NCBI RefSeq assembly: GCF_005222695.1
Contig: NZ_STGG01000034.1
Location: 1-57,798 of the forward strand
DNA: 57,798 bases
Direction of reading: 5' to 3'
Source: Massilia sp. HP4
GTDB taxonomy: Bacteria; Pseudomonadota; Gammaproteobacteria; Burkholderiales; Burkholderiaceae_D
Shown here: positions 49,666-57,798 of the stretch, piece after piece
Layout: each line of letters starts with the position of its first letter
Numbering within the stretch: the stretch's first letter is position 1
Translations under genes and position numbers: made by a program
Notes under the pieces: generated by a model
The model's input: the letters and a program-made list of their open reading frames with translations, nothing else
The model's database searches: none
What the model was told of the DNA's origin: nothing

Positions 49666-49703
49666 AATGCGATGTTCAATTATAAAAAACTCAGGAGACA
49701 GGT

Positions 49704-52439
49704 ATGACTCGTTTTGGCAACGTAGCAGGCGCCGCTTCGGCCGGCCGCCATGCGCTTTCCCTCACTCCCATCGCGGCCGCCTGCGCGCTGTGCCTGTGGA
49801 GCGCATCGGTCCAGGCCCAGGTGCAGTCCGAGCCCGTGGCACAGGACAGCGCGCCGGCCCAGGTGAAGGTGACCGGCATCCGCGGCAGTATCGAAAGCTC
49901 GATCGCGATCAAGAAGGAATCCGACTCGATCGTGGAATCGATCACCGCCGAGGACATCGGCAAGCTGCCCGACCAGTCGATCGCGGAATCGATCGCGCGC
50001 CTGCCGGGCCTCTCGGCCCAGCGCGTGGCCGGCCGCGCCCAGGTGATCTCGCTGCGCGGCCTGGCGCCCGACTTTGGCGTGACCCTGCTCAACGGCCGTG
50101 AACAGACCAGCACCAGCAACGACCGCAGCGCCGAATTCGACCAGTATCCGTCGGAGCTGCTCAGCGGCGTGGTGGTCTACAAGACCCCGGACGCGAATAT
50201 GACCGCGTCCGGCCTGTCCGGCACCATCGACCTGCGCACCGTGCGTCCGCTGGACCGCAAGGGCCGCACCATCGCCGTCAATGTACGCGGCGAGCACAAT
50301 AGCAATGGCGAACTCAATAGCGGCTCGTCGACCAGGGGCAAGCGCGTGTCGGTGTCGTACATCGACCAGTACCTGAACAATACCCTGGGCCTGGCCATCG
50401 GCTATGCCCATCTCGATACGCCCGGCCAGCAGAAGGAATACAAGTCCTGGTGGTGGGGCAATAACAACAACCTGCCGGCGGGGAACGAAGACGTGATCGC
50501 GCTGAAGGGCGCCGAAGTCACCTCGACCTCGCGCAAGCAGGTGCGCGACGGCCTGATGGCGGTACTCGACTGGAAGCCGAACCGCGACCTGCGTTCTACC
50601 CTCGACCTGTACTACTCGGAGTTCGACCAGGAAGAAACCATGCGCGGCATGATGTGGAACTCGGCCGACACGGTCAGCTACCGCAACCCGCGGATCGAGA
50701 CCATCGGCGGCGGACGCATGCTGACCGGCGGCACCCTGGTCGGCATGGAGCCGATCGTGCGCAACGACTACAACGAGCGCCGCGACGAAATGGGCGCGGT
50801 CGGCTGGAATACGAAGCTGCGGGTCAACGACCGCTGGTCGGTCGACGGCGACCTGTCGTACTCCACCGCCAAGCGCTTCGAGACCACCTCCGAGACCTAT
50901 GCCGGCCTGGGACCGGCCGGTTCCGGCGCCACCGACGACGATTTCGGCTTCAGCATCCCGGTCGGCGCCGGCTTGCCGCAGTTCGCGCCGAGCAAGAACT
51001 TCGCCGATCCCAACCTGATCCGCCTGACCGACGTCGGCGGCTGGGGCCACGACGCCACCATGCACCATCCGCGCGTCGAAGACCGCCTCGGTGCGGCCAA
51101 GCTGAACGTGCGCCGGGAGCTCGATGGCTGGTTCAGCAACCTGCAGGCGGGCCTGAGCTATTCGAAGCGCGAGAAGTCGCACGAAGACGTCTCGCAGACC
51201 TACTGGCTGAAGAACGACCGCGCCCTGACCGCGGTCCCGGCCGACATCATCGGGCCGACCACCTCGCTGTCCTGGGCCGGCATCCCGGGCGTGCTGTCGT
51301 TCGACCCGCGCGCGGCGATCGACCGGCTCTACGACAAGCGCCCGGTCGACACCGATGTCGCCCAGCAGGACTGGGAAGTGAGCGAAAAGCAGGCCATCGG
51401 CTACCTGCGCCTGGCCATCGACACCGACCTCGGCACGGTGCCGCTGCGCGGCAACCTCGGCGTGCAGTACGTCCACGTCAACCAGGAGGGCATGGGCAAG
51501 GCGGTGAACGGCAGCCTGGTCACGTCGCTGCGCGACGAGCACTCGTACAAGGACGTGCTGCCGAGCCTGAACCTGAACTTCGACTTCGGGCACTACCTGC
51601 GCGACACCTACCTGCGCATGGGCATGGCCAAGACCGTCGCGCGGCCGCGCATGTCGGACATGCGCGCCGGCATAGCGGCCGGCGTCGACGCGACCACCCG
51701 CATGTGGAACGGCAACGGCGGCAATCCCAAGCTGGAACCGTGGCGCGCCAACTCCTTCGACCTCTCGCTCGAACACTATATGGGCAAGGGCAGCTATGTG
51801 TCGGCCGCCTACTTCATCAAGGACCTCAAGAGCTATATCTACAACCAGCAGCGCCCGTTCGACTTCAGCGCGTTCCCGAATTCCAGCGCCGTGATCCCGA
51901 TCTCGAATATCGGCACCATCAACCAGCCGAGCAACGGCCAGGGCGGCTTCGTGCGCGGCATCGAGTTGAGCGGATCGCTGCAGTTCGGCTCCCTGTGGCA
52001 GCCGCTGGATGGTTTCGGCGTGCAGGCCAGCGTGTCGGGCACCGAGAGCTCGGTCAGCCCGAACGGGCCGGGCACCACCGAGAAGCTGCCGGGCCTGTCC
52101 GGCGTGGTGCGCAACATCACGCTGTTCTACGAGAAGCACGGCTTCTCGGCGCGCGTGGCCCAGCGCTACCGCTCGGCCTTCCGCGGCGAAGTCACGGGCC
52201 TGTTCGCCCAGCGCGCGTTCAGCGAGATCCTGGCCGAGGACCAGGTCGACATCCAGCTGGGCTATGAATTCCAGGACGGCCCATTGAAGAACCTGGGCCT
52301 GCTGCTGCAGGTGAATAACCTCGGCAACGAGCCTTACCAGACCAGGCAGGGCAGCCCGTTTGCCAGCGGTGCCTATGCGCCCGAGCGCTACACGACCTAT
52401 GGACGGCAAGTCCTGTTCGGCGTGAACTACAAACTGTGA
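49704..52439 (+). CDS. TonB-dependent receptor
   Basis: A 911-residue outer-membrane receptor. The signal peptide ends near VQAQ (about 38). A TonB-box-like VKVTGI and a plug domain (about 50-170: ITAEDIGKLPDQSIAESIAR, then GLAPDFGVTLLNGRE) follow. A 22-strand barrel ends with GRQVLFGVNYKL. The plug resembles the carbohydrate-linked receptors of Xanthomonas, Caulobacter and Sphingomonas types. It lies between two GH30 genes, and the three operators are in its leader. Probable role: uptake of oligosaccharides released by the hydrolases. Confidence 0.93.
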   Translation: MTRFGNVAGAASAGRHALSLTPIAAACALCLWSASVQAQVQSEPVAQDSAPAQVKVTGIRGSIESSIAIKKESDSIVESITAEDIGKLPDQSIAESIARLPGLSAQRVAGRAQVISLRGLAPDFGVTLLNGREQTSTSNDRSAEFDQYPSELLSGVVVYKTPDANMTASGLSGTIDLRTVRPLDRKGRTIAVNVRGEHNSNGELNSGSSTRGKRVSVSYIDQYLNNTLGLAIGYAHLDTPGQQKEYKSWWWGNNNNLPAGNEDVIALKGAEVTSTSRKQVRDGLMAVLDWKPNRDLRSTLDLYYSEFDQEETMRGMMWNSADTVSYRNPRIETIGGGRMLTGGTLVGMEPIVRNDYNERRDEMGAVGWNTKLRVNDRWSVDGDLSYSTAKRFETTSETYAGLGPAGSGATDDDFGFSIPVGAGLPQFAPSKNFADPNLIRLTDVGGWGHDATMHHPRVEDRLGAAKLNVRRELDGWFSNLQAGLSYSKREKSHEDVSQTYWLKNDRALTAVPADIIGPTTSLSWAGIPGVLSFDPRAAIDRLYDKRPVDTDVAQQDWEVSEKQAIGYLRLAIDTDLGTVPLRGNLGVQYVHVNQEGMGKAVNGSLVTSLRDEHSYKDVLPSLNLNFDFGHYLRDTYLRMGMAKTVARPRMSDMRAGIAAGVDATTRMWNGNGGNPKLEPWRANSFDLSLEHYMGKGSYVSAAYFIKDLKSYIYNQQRPFDFSAFPNSSAVIPISNIGTINQPSNGQGGFVRGIELSGSLQFGSLWQPLDGFGVQASVSGTESSVSPNGPGTTEKLPGLSGVVRNITLFYEKHGFSARVAQRYRSAFRGEVTGLFAQRAFSEILAEDQVDIQLGYEFQDGPLKNLGLLLQVNNLGNEPYQTRQGSPFASGAYAPERYTTYGRQVLFGVNYKL

Positions 52440-52450
52440 GAGGAGACCGG

Positions 52451-53914
52451 ATGACGACGAGACGACATGCGATGCGCGTGGTGTGTGGAGTGGCGCTGAC
52501 GATGATGGGGGCGGGGGCGATGGCGGCACCGGCGGCGCCGGCCGCGGGCAGCCCGTGGCAGGTAGTGACCACGGCGCAGGGCGGTGCGCAGCGCTTCGCG
52601 CTGCAGGCGCTTGGCGCGCCGCAGCCGGCCGGGCAGCCGCTGGAGACCGAGACCGCGGTCTTCGTCGACACCCGCCAGCGCTACCAGGAGGTGTTCGGCT
52701 TCGGCGGCGCCATCACCGACGCCGTGGCCGAGGTCTATGACCGGCTCACGCCGGCCGCGCAGAAAACCTTCCTGAAGGCGTATTTCGACCCGCGCGAAGG
52801 CCTGGGCTACAACGTGCTGCGCACCACGATCCACAGCTCGGACTTCAGCAGCGCCAGCTACACCTATGTCAAGGATGGCGACCGCTCGCTGGGCTCGTTC
52901 AGCATCGAGCACGACATGCGCCACCGCATCCCGCTGCTGCGCCAGTCGCTGGCCGCCGCGGGCGCGCATGGCACCGACATGCGCGTGTTCGCCAGCCCCT
53001 GGAGCGCGCCGGCGTGGATGAAGTCCAATAACAGCATGCTCAAGGGCGGCAAGCTGCTGCCGGAAAACCGCGACCTGTGGGCCAGCTACATCGTCAAGTT
53101 CGTGCAGGCCTACGAGAAGGCGGGCATCCCGCTGTGGGGGCTGTCGGTGCAGAATGAACCTATGGCGACCCAGACCTGGGAATCGATGCTCTACACGGCC
53201 GAGGAAGAGACGCGCTTCCTGGGAGACCACCTGGGGCCGGCGCTGGCCAAGGCCGGCATGGGCGACAAGAAGATCATCGTCTGGGACCACAACCGCGACC
53301 TGCTGCCGCAGCGCGCCGCCCACATCATGTCGGATGCGAAGGCGCGGCCCTACGTCTGGGGCATCGGTTTCCACTGGTACGAGACCTGGGCCAAGGGCCA
53401 GCCGATGCACCGCAACGTCGCCGCCGTGCACGCGGCCTACCCGGACGTGAAGCTCCTGATGACCGAGGCGACGGTCGAGAAATTCGATCCGGCGCGCCTG
53501 CAGGACTGGGCCAACGGCGAGCGCTACGGCAGCGAGATCATGGCCGACCTGAACGCCGGCGCGTCCGGCTGGATCGACTGGAACATGCTGCTCGACAGCC
53601 AGGGCGGGCCGAACCACGTCGGCAACTTCTGCTTCGCGCTGCTGCATGCGAGCGACGACGGGCAGCTGATCTACACGCCGAGCTATGCGTATATGGGCCA
53701 CTTTACCCGCTACATCAAGCCGGGCGCGCGGCGCGTGGGCGCCACCACCAGCCGCAGCACGCTCGATACGGTGGCCTTCCGCAACGGGGACGGCAAGCTG
53801 GCGGTGGTGGTGATGAACCGCCTCGACGCGGCCCAGCGCTATCGCCTGATGATCGACGGCGTCGAGACCGCGGTCGACATTCCGGCCCGCGCGATCCAGA
53901 CCGTGCTGTTGTAG
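52451..53914 (+). CDS. GH30 family glycoside hydrolase 2
   Basis: 487 residues with a signal peptide (1 to about 26). GFGGAITDAVAEVYD and ASPWSAPAWMKSN are GH30 blocks. The acid/base is Glu236 (SVQNEPMATQ) and the nucleophile Glu339 (LLMTEATVE). It differs clearly from GH30-1 around the nucleophile (TEA here, TECSGG there), so the two may have distinct specificities. It is close to glucosylceramidase-type GH30. It starts 12 bp after the receptor with AGGAGA and is co-transcribed with it. Confidence 0.93.
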   Translation: MTTRRHAMRVVCGVALTMMGAGAMAAPAAPAAGSPWQVVTTAQGGAQRFALQALGAPQPAGQPLETETAVFVDTRQRYQEVFGFGGAITDAVAEVYDRLTPAAQKTFLKAYFDPREGLGYNVLRTTIHSSDFSSASYTYVKDGDRSLGSFSIEHDMRHRIPLLRQSLAAAGAHGTDMRVFASPWSAPAWMKSNNSMLKGGKLLPENRDLWASYIVKFVQAYEKAGIPLWGLSVQNEPMATQTWESMLYTAEEETRFLGDHLGPALAKAGMGDKKIIVWDHNRDLLPQRAAHIMSDAKARPYVWGIGFHWYETWAKGQPMHRNVAAVHAAYPDVKLLMTEATVEKFDPARLQDWANGERYGSEIMADLNAGASGWIDWNMLLDSQGGPNHVGNFCFALLHASDDGQLIYTPSYAYMGHFTRYIKPGARRVGATTSRSTLDTVAFRNGDGKLAVVVMNRLDAAQRYRLMIDGVETAVDIPARAIQTVLL

Positions 53915-53954
53915 ACTGCTCATCAAGCAGCTCAGCAACGGCATCGGGAGGGAT

Positions 53955-55055
53955 GTGGCGACAATCAAGGAGGTGGCCCGCATGGCCGGGGTGGGGACCG
54001 GGACCGTGTCGCGCGTGGTGCGCGGCAAGGGCTCGGTCTCGGCCGACAAGCTGGAACGGGTCAGGCAGGCCATCGAGACGCTGGGCTATCGGCCCTCGCA
54101 TACGGCGCGCTCGCTGCTGTATGGCCGCTCGCGCATGATCGGGGTCTATATCCCGATGCTGGCGGGGACCTTCTATACCGCCATCCTGCAGATCATCGAT
54201 ACCGAGCTGCGCGCCGCCGGGCTGCACATGATGATGGGTTTCGGTACCGGCACCAGCAGCGGCGCCGGCACCGGCCGGGCCAGGCAGGACGCCGTCGAGG
54301 GCGTCAACCTGCTGTTCGCGCGCGGCTGCGACGGCGTGATCGTGCTCACCAGTGCCCTGCAAGAGGAAGACCTGGCGCTGTTCGGCGCGCACGGCAAGCG
54401 GCTGGTCGCGCTGAACCATGCCTTGGGCAGCATCCCGGAGCAGTGCTTCACGGTGGACCATGTGCTGGGCGGCCGGCTGGCGGCGCGCGCGCTGCTCGAC
54501 CATGGGCACCGCGAGATCGCGGTACTCGGCGGGCCGACGGCGGTGCAGGACAACGTCGACCGGATCGGCGGCTTCCTGCGCGAGCTCGAAGGCGCCGGCA
54601 TCGACACCGGCGCCATGTGGGTCAGCGAACACGATTTCTCTTCCAGCGCGGGATGGGCCGGGGCGCAGGCCCTGCTGGCCTCCGGCACCCGCTTCAGCGC
54701 GCTGTTCTGCGCCAACGACGAAATGGCGCTCGGCGCGATTTCGTGCTTCTACGAAGCGGGCATCCACGTCCCGCGCGACGTGTCGGTGGTCGGCTACGAC
54801 GACACGCCGAGCGCCGCCTACGCCGCGCCGCCGCTGTCCTCGGTGCGCATCCCGTGGCGCGAGATGACGGCCAGCGGCGTGGCCCAGCTGCTCAACCTGT
54901 GCGACGGCGGCAGCCGCCAGGTGGTCCGCAGCTTCGAGGTCAGCCTGGCGCTGCGGGCCTCGGTCGGGCGGGTCAGGCCGAAAGGGCGTCGAGGCGCGAA
55001 ACAATCGCCTGGAAGTCCTCCATCGATCCGCTCCGGCGGTTCTGCCGCCGCATGA
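53955..55055 (+). CDS. LacI-family transcriptional regulator
   Basis: 366 residues. The N-terminal helix-turn-helix ATIKEVARMAGVGTGTVSRV and hinge are followed by a periplasmic-binding-type sensor domain (about 60-335) with FCANDEMALGAI and VVGYDD. The start is a GTG at 53955 after GGGAGGG; the ATG two bases before it is out of frame. It is probably the repressor that reads the four operators in this locus. The last 26 residues (RPKGRRGAK... to the end) are a basic tail beyond the usual family end and run antisense into the ankyrin gene. Confidence 0.93.
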   Translation: MATIKEVARMAGVGTGTVSRVVRGKGSVSADKLERVRQAIETLGYRPSHTARSLLYGRSRMIGVYIPMLAGTFYTAILQIIDTELRAAGLHMMMGFGTGTSSGAGTGRARQDAVEGVNLLFARGCDGVIVLTSALQEEDLALFGAHGKRLVALNHALGSIPEQCFTVDHVLGGRLAARALLDHGHREIAVLGGPTAVQDNVDRIGGFLRELEGAGIDTGAMWVSEHDFSSSAGWAGAQALLASGTRFSALFCANDEMALGAISCFYEAGIHVPRDVSVVGYDDTPSAAYAAPPLSSVRIPWREMTASGVAQLLNLCDGGSRQVVRSFEVSLALRASVGRVRPKGRRGAKQSPGSPPSIRSGGSAAA

Positions 55056-57681
55056 ATTCACGCCATCCATCGTAATCGGCAAGCAGCGCGCGCGCGGTCT
55101 CCAGCGGCGTCTTGCCGGCGTGGTTCCTGGTGTCCAGCCGGCAGGGAAACGCATCGGCAATGAGCGAGACCGCCTTCAGGTTCCCGAACCGGACCGCGGT
55201 ATGCAGCGCCGTCTGTCCTTCGTCGACGGTCACCTTGCTGACGTCGGGATTCCGGTCGAGGACGATGCCCACGCATCGAACCGAGCCGCCGGTGACCGCG
55301 GCGTGCAAGGCAGTCCTGCCCAGATAGTCCTGTGCATCGATGTCTGACCGGCTGGCAAGCAGCGCAGCCAGTCCGGCGTCGCCGTCGTCGGCGGCAATCA
55401 TGAGCGGCGTCTGCTGCTTGAAATCGACAGCCTTCGCCTGCTCCGGCCAGAGTTCCACCAGCACACCGATCGCTCGTCGCATGGCTGTTCCAGGCGCCGC
55501 GCGGGCCGGCCGCAGGGCGCCGAGCGAGACCGGCCGGCGCACGATGCGCTCCATATTCGACAGCAGTTTCATCCACAGCAGCAGGAGATTGTCCTTGCGG
55601 ACGTCTTTCATCCCGAGGTTACGCAACTGCTTCTCGTGCTGCAGCAGCCAGGACCCGAGCCGATGCATGTCGGCGCCCTGGATGAGCGCCACGGACTCGG
55701 CAAGCAGGTCCTTCAGCACCGTTGTCGCCTGGCCGGTCCTGGCCTCGGTGCCTTCGTAGGGTTGGTACAGCTGCGCCCAGAAGAAATCGTCGCAACCGAC
55801 GGCCATGTCCTCGAACGAGGGGCGCGCGTCGGTCATCCAGGTCGGTGGAACGAGATGGCGATACCAGAAGTCCTGGGTCTTGCGGACCCAGCCCCGCATT
55901 GCCACCTCGGTCGCCAGGCCCTCTTTTGCGATCTCTTCCCGCAGCGGCCCATGGTTGTGCGAGAGACAAGCTTGCAGGGCCTCGCGCAAGTCGTTGGCTG
56001 CGCCTTCGAAGTCGTTCAGCGCAAGACGGTGCCTCGCCCGGAAGCGCAGGAACGGCGCCCTGAACGGCCCTTGCGTATCGGTGACGCCGAGTTCGCGCAG
56101 CAGGCTGTCGATACGGGCTTGCGCGTCCTCGCTCCGTGCGGGAACCGGGCCGTCGGCCAGCAGGGCCAGTTCGGCCACCTGGGCTCCCGCACGCTGGGTG
56201 GGTGATCCGGCCAGTGCATGCATGCGCGCGGCGGCCAGCAGGCGCGCGTGCGCCGACAGGGCGCCATCCACCGCGATCTGGCTGACGACCAGATAACTGC
56301 GTTCGGCATCCAGCGCCTGCCCGAGCGCGGGAGGCGGGAGCGAGGCGGCCAAACGGAGCCGGTCGATGCGCGCATTCTCGTCGGCCTCGGCCTCGAGCAT
56401 CCGGATCCGCGCCAGCACCGTGGCCGAAGCCTGGTCCTCGTCGCCGAACGGAACCAGGTCGGGCAGGGATTCATCGGCGCCAAGCGCCATGAATCGTCGT
56501 GTCAGGCGTGCTCCCAGCATCCGATAACCGAACCCCCTGGCCGACGGCATGATGGAAAGCAGCAGGTCGGCGCGGTCCCATGGAGCGATCTTCGATTCGA
56601 ACCAGGCGTCCCGCTCTTCGTCGGTTTCTCCCTGCCCGAACGACTGGATCGTGAGGTTGTACACGGTCTGGAAGAGTGCGAGCAGCGGCAACACCCGGTT
56701 TTGCGACGGTTCCGCGCATCCTGGCGCCATGCCCGGGCCGCACAGCGCTGCCTGCAGGCGGCGGTAGGCGTCCTGCGACATCCGGGCCACGCGCAGCCGT
56801 TGGCGTACCGACCGCATCGACGGCGCCGCGTAGCGGATGGCGAGGGCCAGGACGAAGGCGTGGTTGTCTTCGGCCGGTGCGCCGCCCTCCAGGATCGCCT
56901 GCAAGCGGGTGGCCCGGATTGGTATCTCGTGTTCGAGCAGTTCCGGCGTCAGGCCCTTGCGACGCACGAATGCGATGGCGGCGCCAAGCTGTTCTTCGTC
57001 TTTGGGGGGCAGGTCGAAGCTGCCCAGGAAATCCAGCGCCGCGTCGTCGTGAAACAGTTCATCGATGACCTTTGCGCTCTGCGGGAGCCGTCCCTCCAGC
57101 CGCCAGCCCTGCAGCGTGCGCAGCGCGTGCATGTTCTTGCGCGCCGCCTGCTCGCGCTGGAGCGCACCGGCGACGTGTTCGAGCGATTGGTCTCCCAGCA
57201 GGTCAAGCAGCCATGCGAGTACACCTTCCATCGGTAGCCGCACCGTTTCCCCGGATGGATTCCAGTCCGGGAGAAACCAGAACGCGCCGCCAGGCATCCC
57301 GGCATCGAAGGGGACGCCCCTGCGGGCGCCTGCGAGGCTCCAGAACGCCAGGCGGCGCGCCAATCCCGGCACCCAGGCATAAGCCAGCAAATGCCACAGT
57401 ACCTGGCGCTGGCTGGCCCCATGGGTCCAGGTGTGCGCAGCGGTGGCGACGTCGAACGTGCACCATTCGCGGAGATTGCTCCATGCGTCTTTACGGGCCT
57501 GTTCATCCATTTCCAGCGCCGAGAAGATGTTCTCGACCAGCTCTTCCAGGAACGCTTTCTGGCGCGGCAGCGGAAAGCCCAGCTCGGTGAACTGGTCGAT
57601 ATGTTTCGTGGGCGGGCGATCGAGTCCAAGACTCTGGAGCGCCTCGATGAGCATCTGTTCGGGAGAAGGAATGCGGGCCAT
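54973..57681 (-). CDS. Large helical protein with C-terminal ankyrin repeats
   Basis: 902 residues. There is no signal peptide or membrane segment. Residues 1 to about 750 are helical with no family I recognise, rich in Trp, Arg, Glu and Leu; the part around 530-580 resembles TPR-type helices. About three ankyrin repeats lie at 755-865 (QTPLMIAADDGDAGLAALL, GRTALHAAVTGGS, GQTALHTAVRFGN, GKTPLETA). Ankyrins bind proteins, so this could be a scaffold, effector or sensor. Its stop overlaps the lacI 3' end by 83 bp on the other strand. The start at 57681 has no strong ribosome site. Confidence 0.8.
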   Translation of the reverse strand: MARIPSPEQMLIEALQSLGLDRPPTKHIDQFTELGFPLPRQKAFLEELVENIFSALEMDEQARKDAWSNLREWCTFDVATAAHTWTHGASQRQVLWHLLAYAWVPGLARRLAFWSLAGARRGVPFDAGMPGGAFWFLPDWNPSGETVRLPMEGVLAWLLDLLGDQSLEHVAGALQREQAARKNMHALRTLQGWRLEGRLPQSAKVIDELFHDDAALDFLGSFDLPPKDEEQLGAAIAFVRRKGLTPELLEHEIPIRATRLQAILEGGAPAEDNHAFVLALAIRYAAPSMRSVRQRLRVARMSQDAYRRLQAALCGPGMAPGCAEPSQNRVLPLLALFQTVYNLTIQSFGQGETDEERDAWFESKIAPWDRADLLLSIMPSARGFGYRMLGARLTRRFMALGADESLPDLVPFGDEDQASATVLARIRMLEAEADENARIDRLRLAASLPPPALGQALDAERSYLVVSQIAVDGALSAHARLLAAARMHALAGSPTQRAGAQVAELALLADGPVPARSEDAQARIDSLLRELGVTDTQGPFRAPFLRFRARHRLALNDFEGAANDLREALQACLSHNHGPLREEIAKEGLATEVAMRGWVRKTQDFWYRHLVPPTWMTDARPSFEDMAVGCDDFFWAQLYQPYEGTEARTGQATTVLKDLLAESVALIQGADMHRLGSWLLQHEKQLRNLGMKDVRKDNLLLLWMKLLSNMERIVRRPVSLGALRPARAAPGTAMRRAIGVLVELWPEQAKAVDFKQQTPLMIAADDGDAGLAALLASRSDIDAQDYLGRTALHAAVTGGSVRCVGIVLDRNPDVSKVTVDEGQTALHTAVRFGNLKAVSLIADAFPCRLDTRNHAGKTPLETARALLADYDGWREFMRRQNRRSGSMEDFQAIVSRLDALSA

Positions 57682-57798
57682 AGCGGTAACAGGTTGAAAT
57701 TGAAGAGGGCCGCAGTATCCGGCGAACGGGGACGACGGTCGATGAAAGACCGCGTACCCCTGTATTCGGGGCGGCGACGGCCGTGCCCGGGGTACGCG
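57682..57798. other. Right-edge intergenic sequence with an inverted repeat
   Basis: A 117-bp upstream region of the ankyrin gene. CGCGTACCCC (57751-57760) and GGGGTACGCG (57789-57798) form a perfect 10-bp inverted repeat that runs into the window edge. It could be a terminator of a gene to the right or a dispersed palindromic repeat. Only part of it is visible. Confidence 0.5.

Noticed and set aside
49680..52529. 949-codon open frame on the minus strand over the TonB receptor
   Set aside because: Shadow of the receptor gene; the plus strand has clear plug and barrel motifs.

Overview
The window reads as the chromosome of a GC-rich betaproteobacterium (Burkholderiales), most likely Oxalobacteraceae of the Massilia/Telluria type. 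The evidence is the gene order maf-yceD-rpmF-plsX-fabH-fabD-fabG-acpP-fabF-ygfX-rpoE-rseA-mucD-grx-lepA-lepB-DUF4845-rnc-era-recO-pdxJ-acpS-uvrC-pgsA-tRNA, together with a DUF349 protein, an RlmJ homologue and carbohydrate-active accessory genes. The assignment rests on family recognition; no database search was possible.

Layout. (1) 1-6.6 kb: 3' end of an IlvD/Edd-family sugar-acid dehydratase, convergent with sbcDC, then a degenerate hemerythrin-like gene. (2) 6.6-20 kb: housekeeping block with a DUF349 protein overlapping moaE and crcB, clpB behind a clear heat-shock promoter, aceA, rlmJ with a long basic tail, an EAL-HDOD protein, a TonB-C/Sel1 protein, a tetrapyrrole-methylase-like gene and maf. 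(3) 20-26.8 kb: complete yceD-rpmF-plsX-fab operon with internal hairpins and a double-hairpin terminator. (4) 26.9-40.2 kb: rpoE with an unusually short anti-sigma gene, mucD, glutaredoxin, and the lepA-to-acpS chain with many overlapping stops and starts, then uvrC and pgsA. (5) 40.2-41 kb: strong promoter, four identical tRNA-Gly(GCC), one tRNA-Cys(GCA), terminator. (6) 41-57.8 kb: accessory region with an AT-richer gene-free stretch, a MarR/serine-hydrolase pair, a LysR gene, small orphan genes, two gene remnants (EAL domain, FucP-type sugar transporter), a porin-like protein, a GH30/TonB-receptor/GH30/LacI glycan locus and a 902-residue ankyrin protein.

How they work together. The core is a textbook fatty-acid, envelope-stress and RNA-processing neighbourhood. 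The best candidate for a specific regulated system is the glycan locus. Four copies of TTTGGCAACGTTTCCA lie upstream of the first GH30 and the TonB-dependent receptor, one of them just downstream of a near-consensus promoter, and a LacI-family regulator closes the cluster. The inferred circuit is secreted or periplasmic GH30 hydrolysis, TonB-driven uptake and LacI-type repression. The sugar permease expected beside it survives only as a fragment. Other points worth a second look are an RseA homologue without a membrane segment and with no rseB beside it, a MarR gene with an apparently leaderless start under a 20-bp inverted repeat, structured leaders before lepA, acpP and the TonB receptor, and the ankyrin protein whose 3' end overlaps lacI on the opposite strand.
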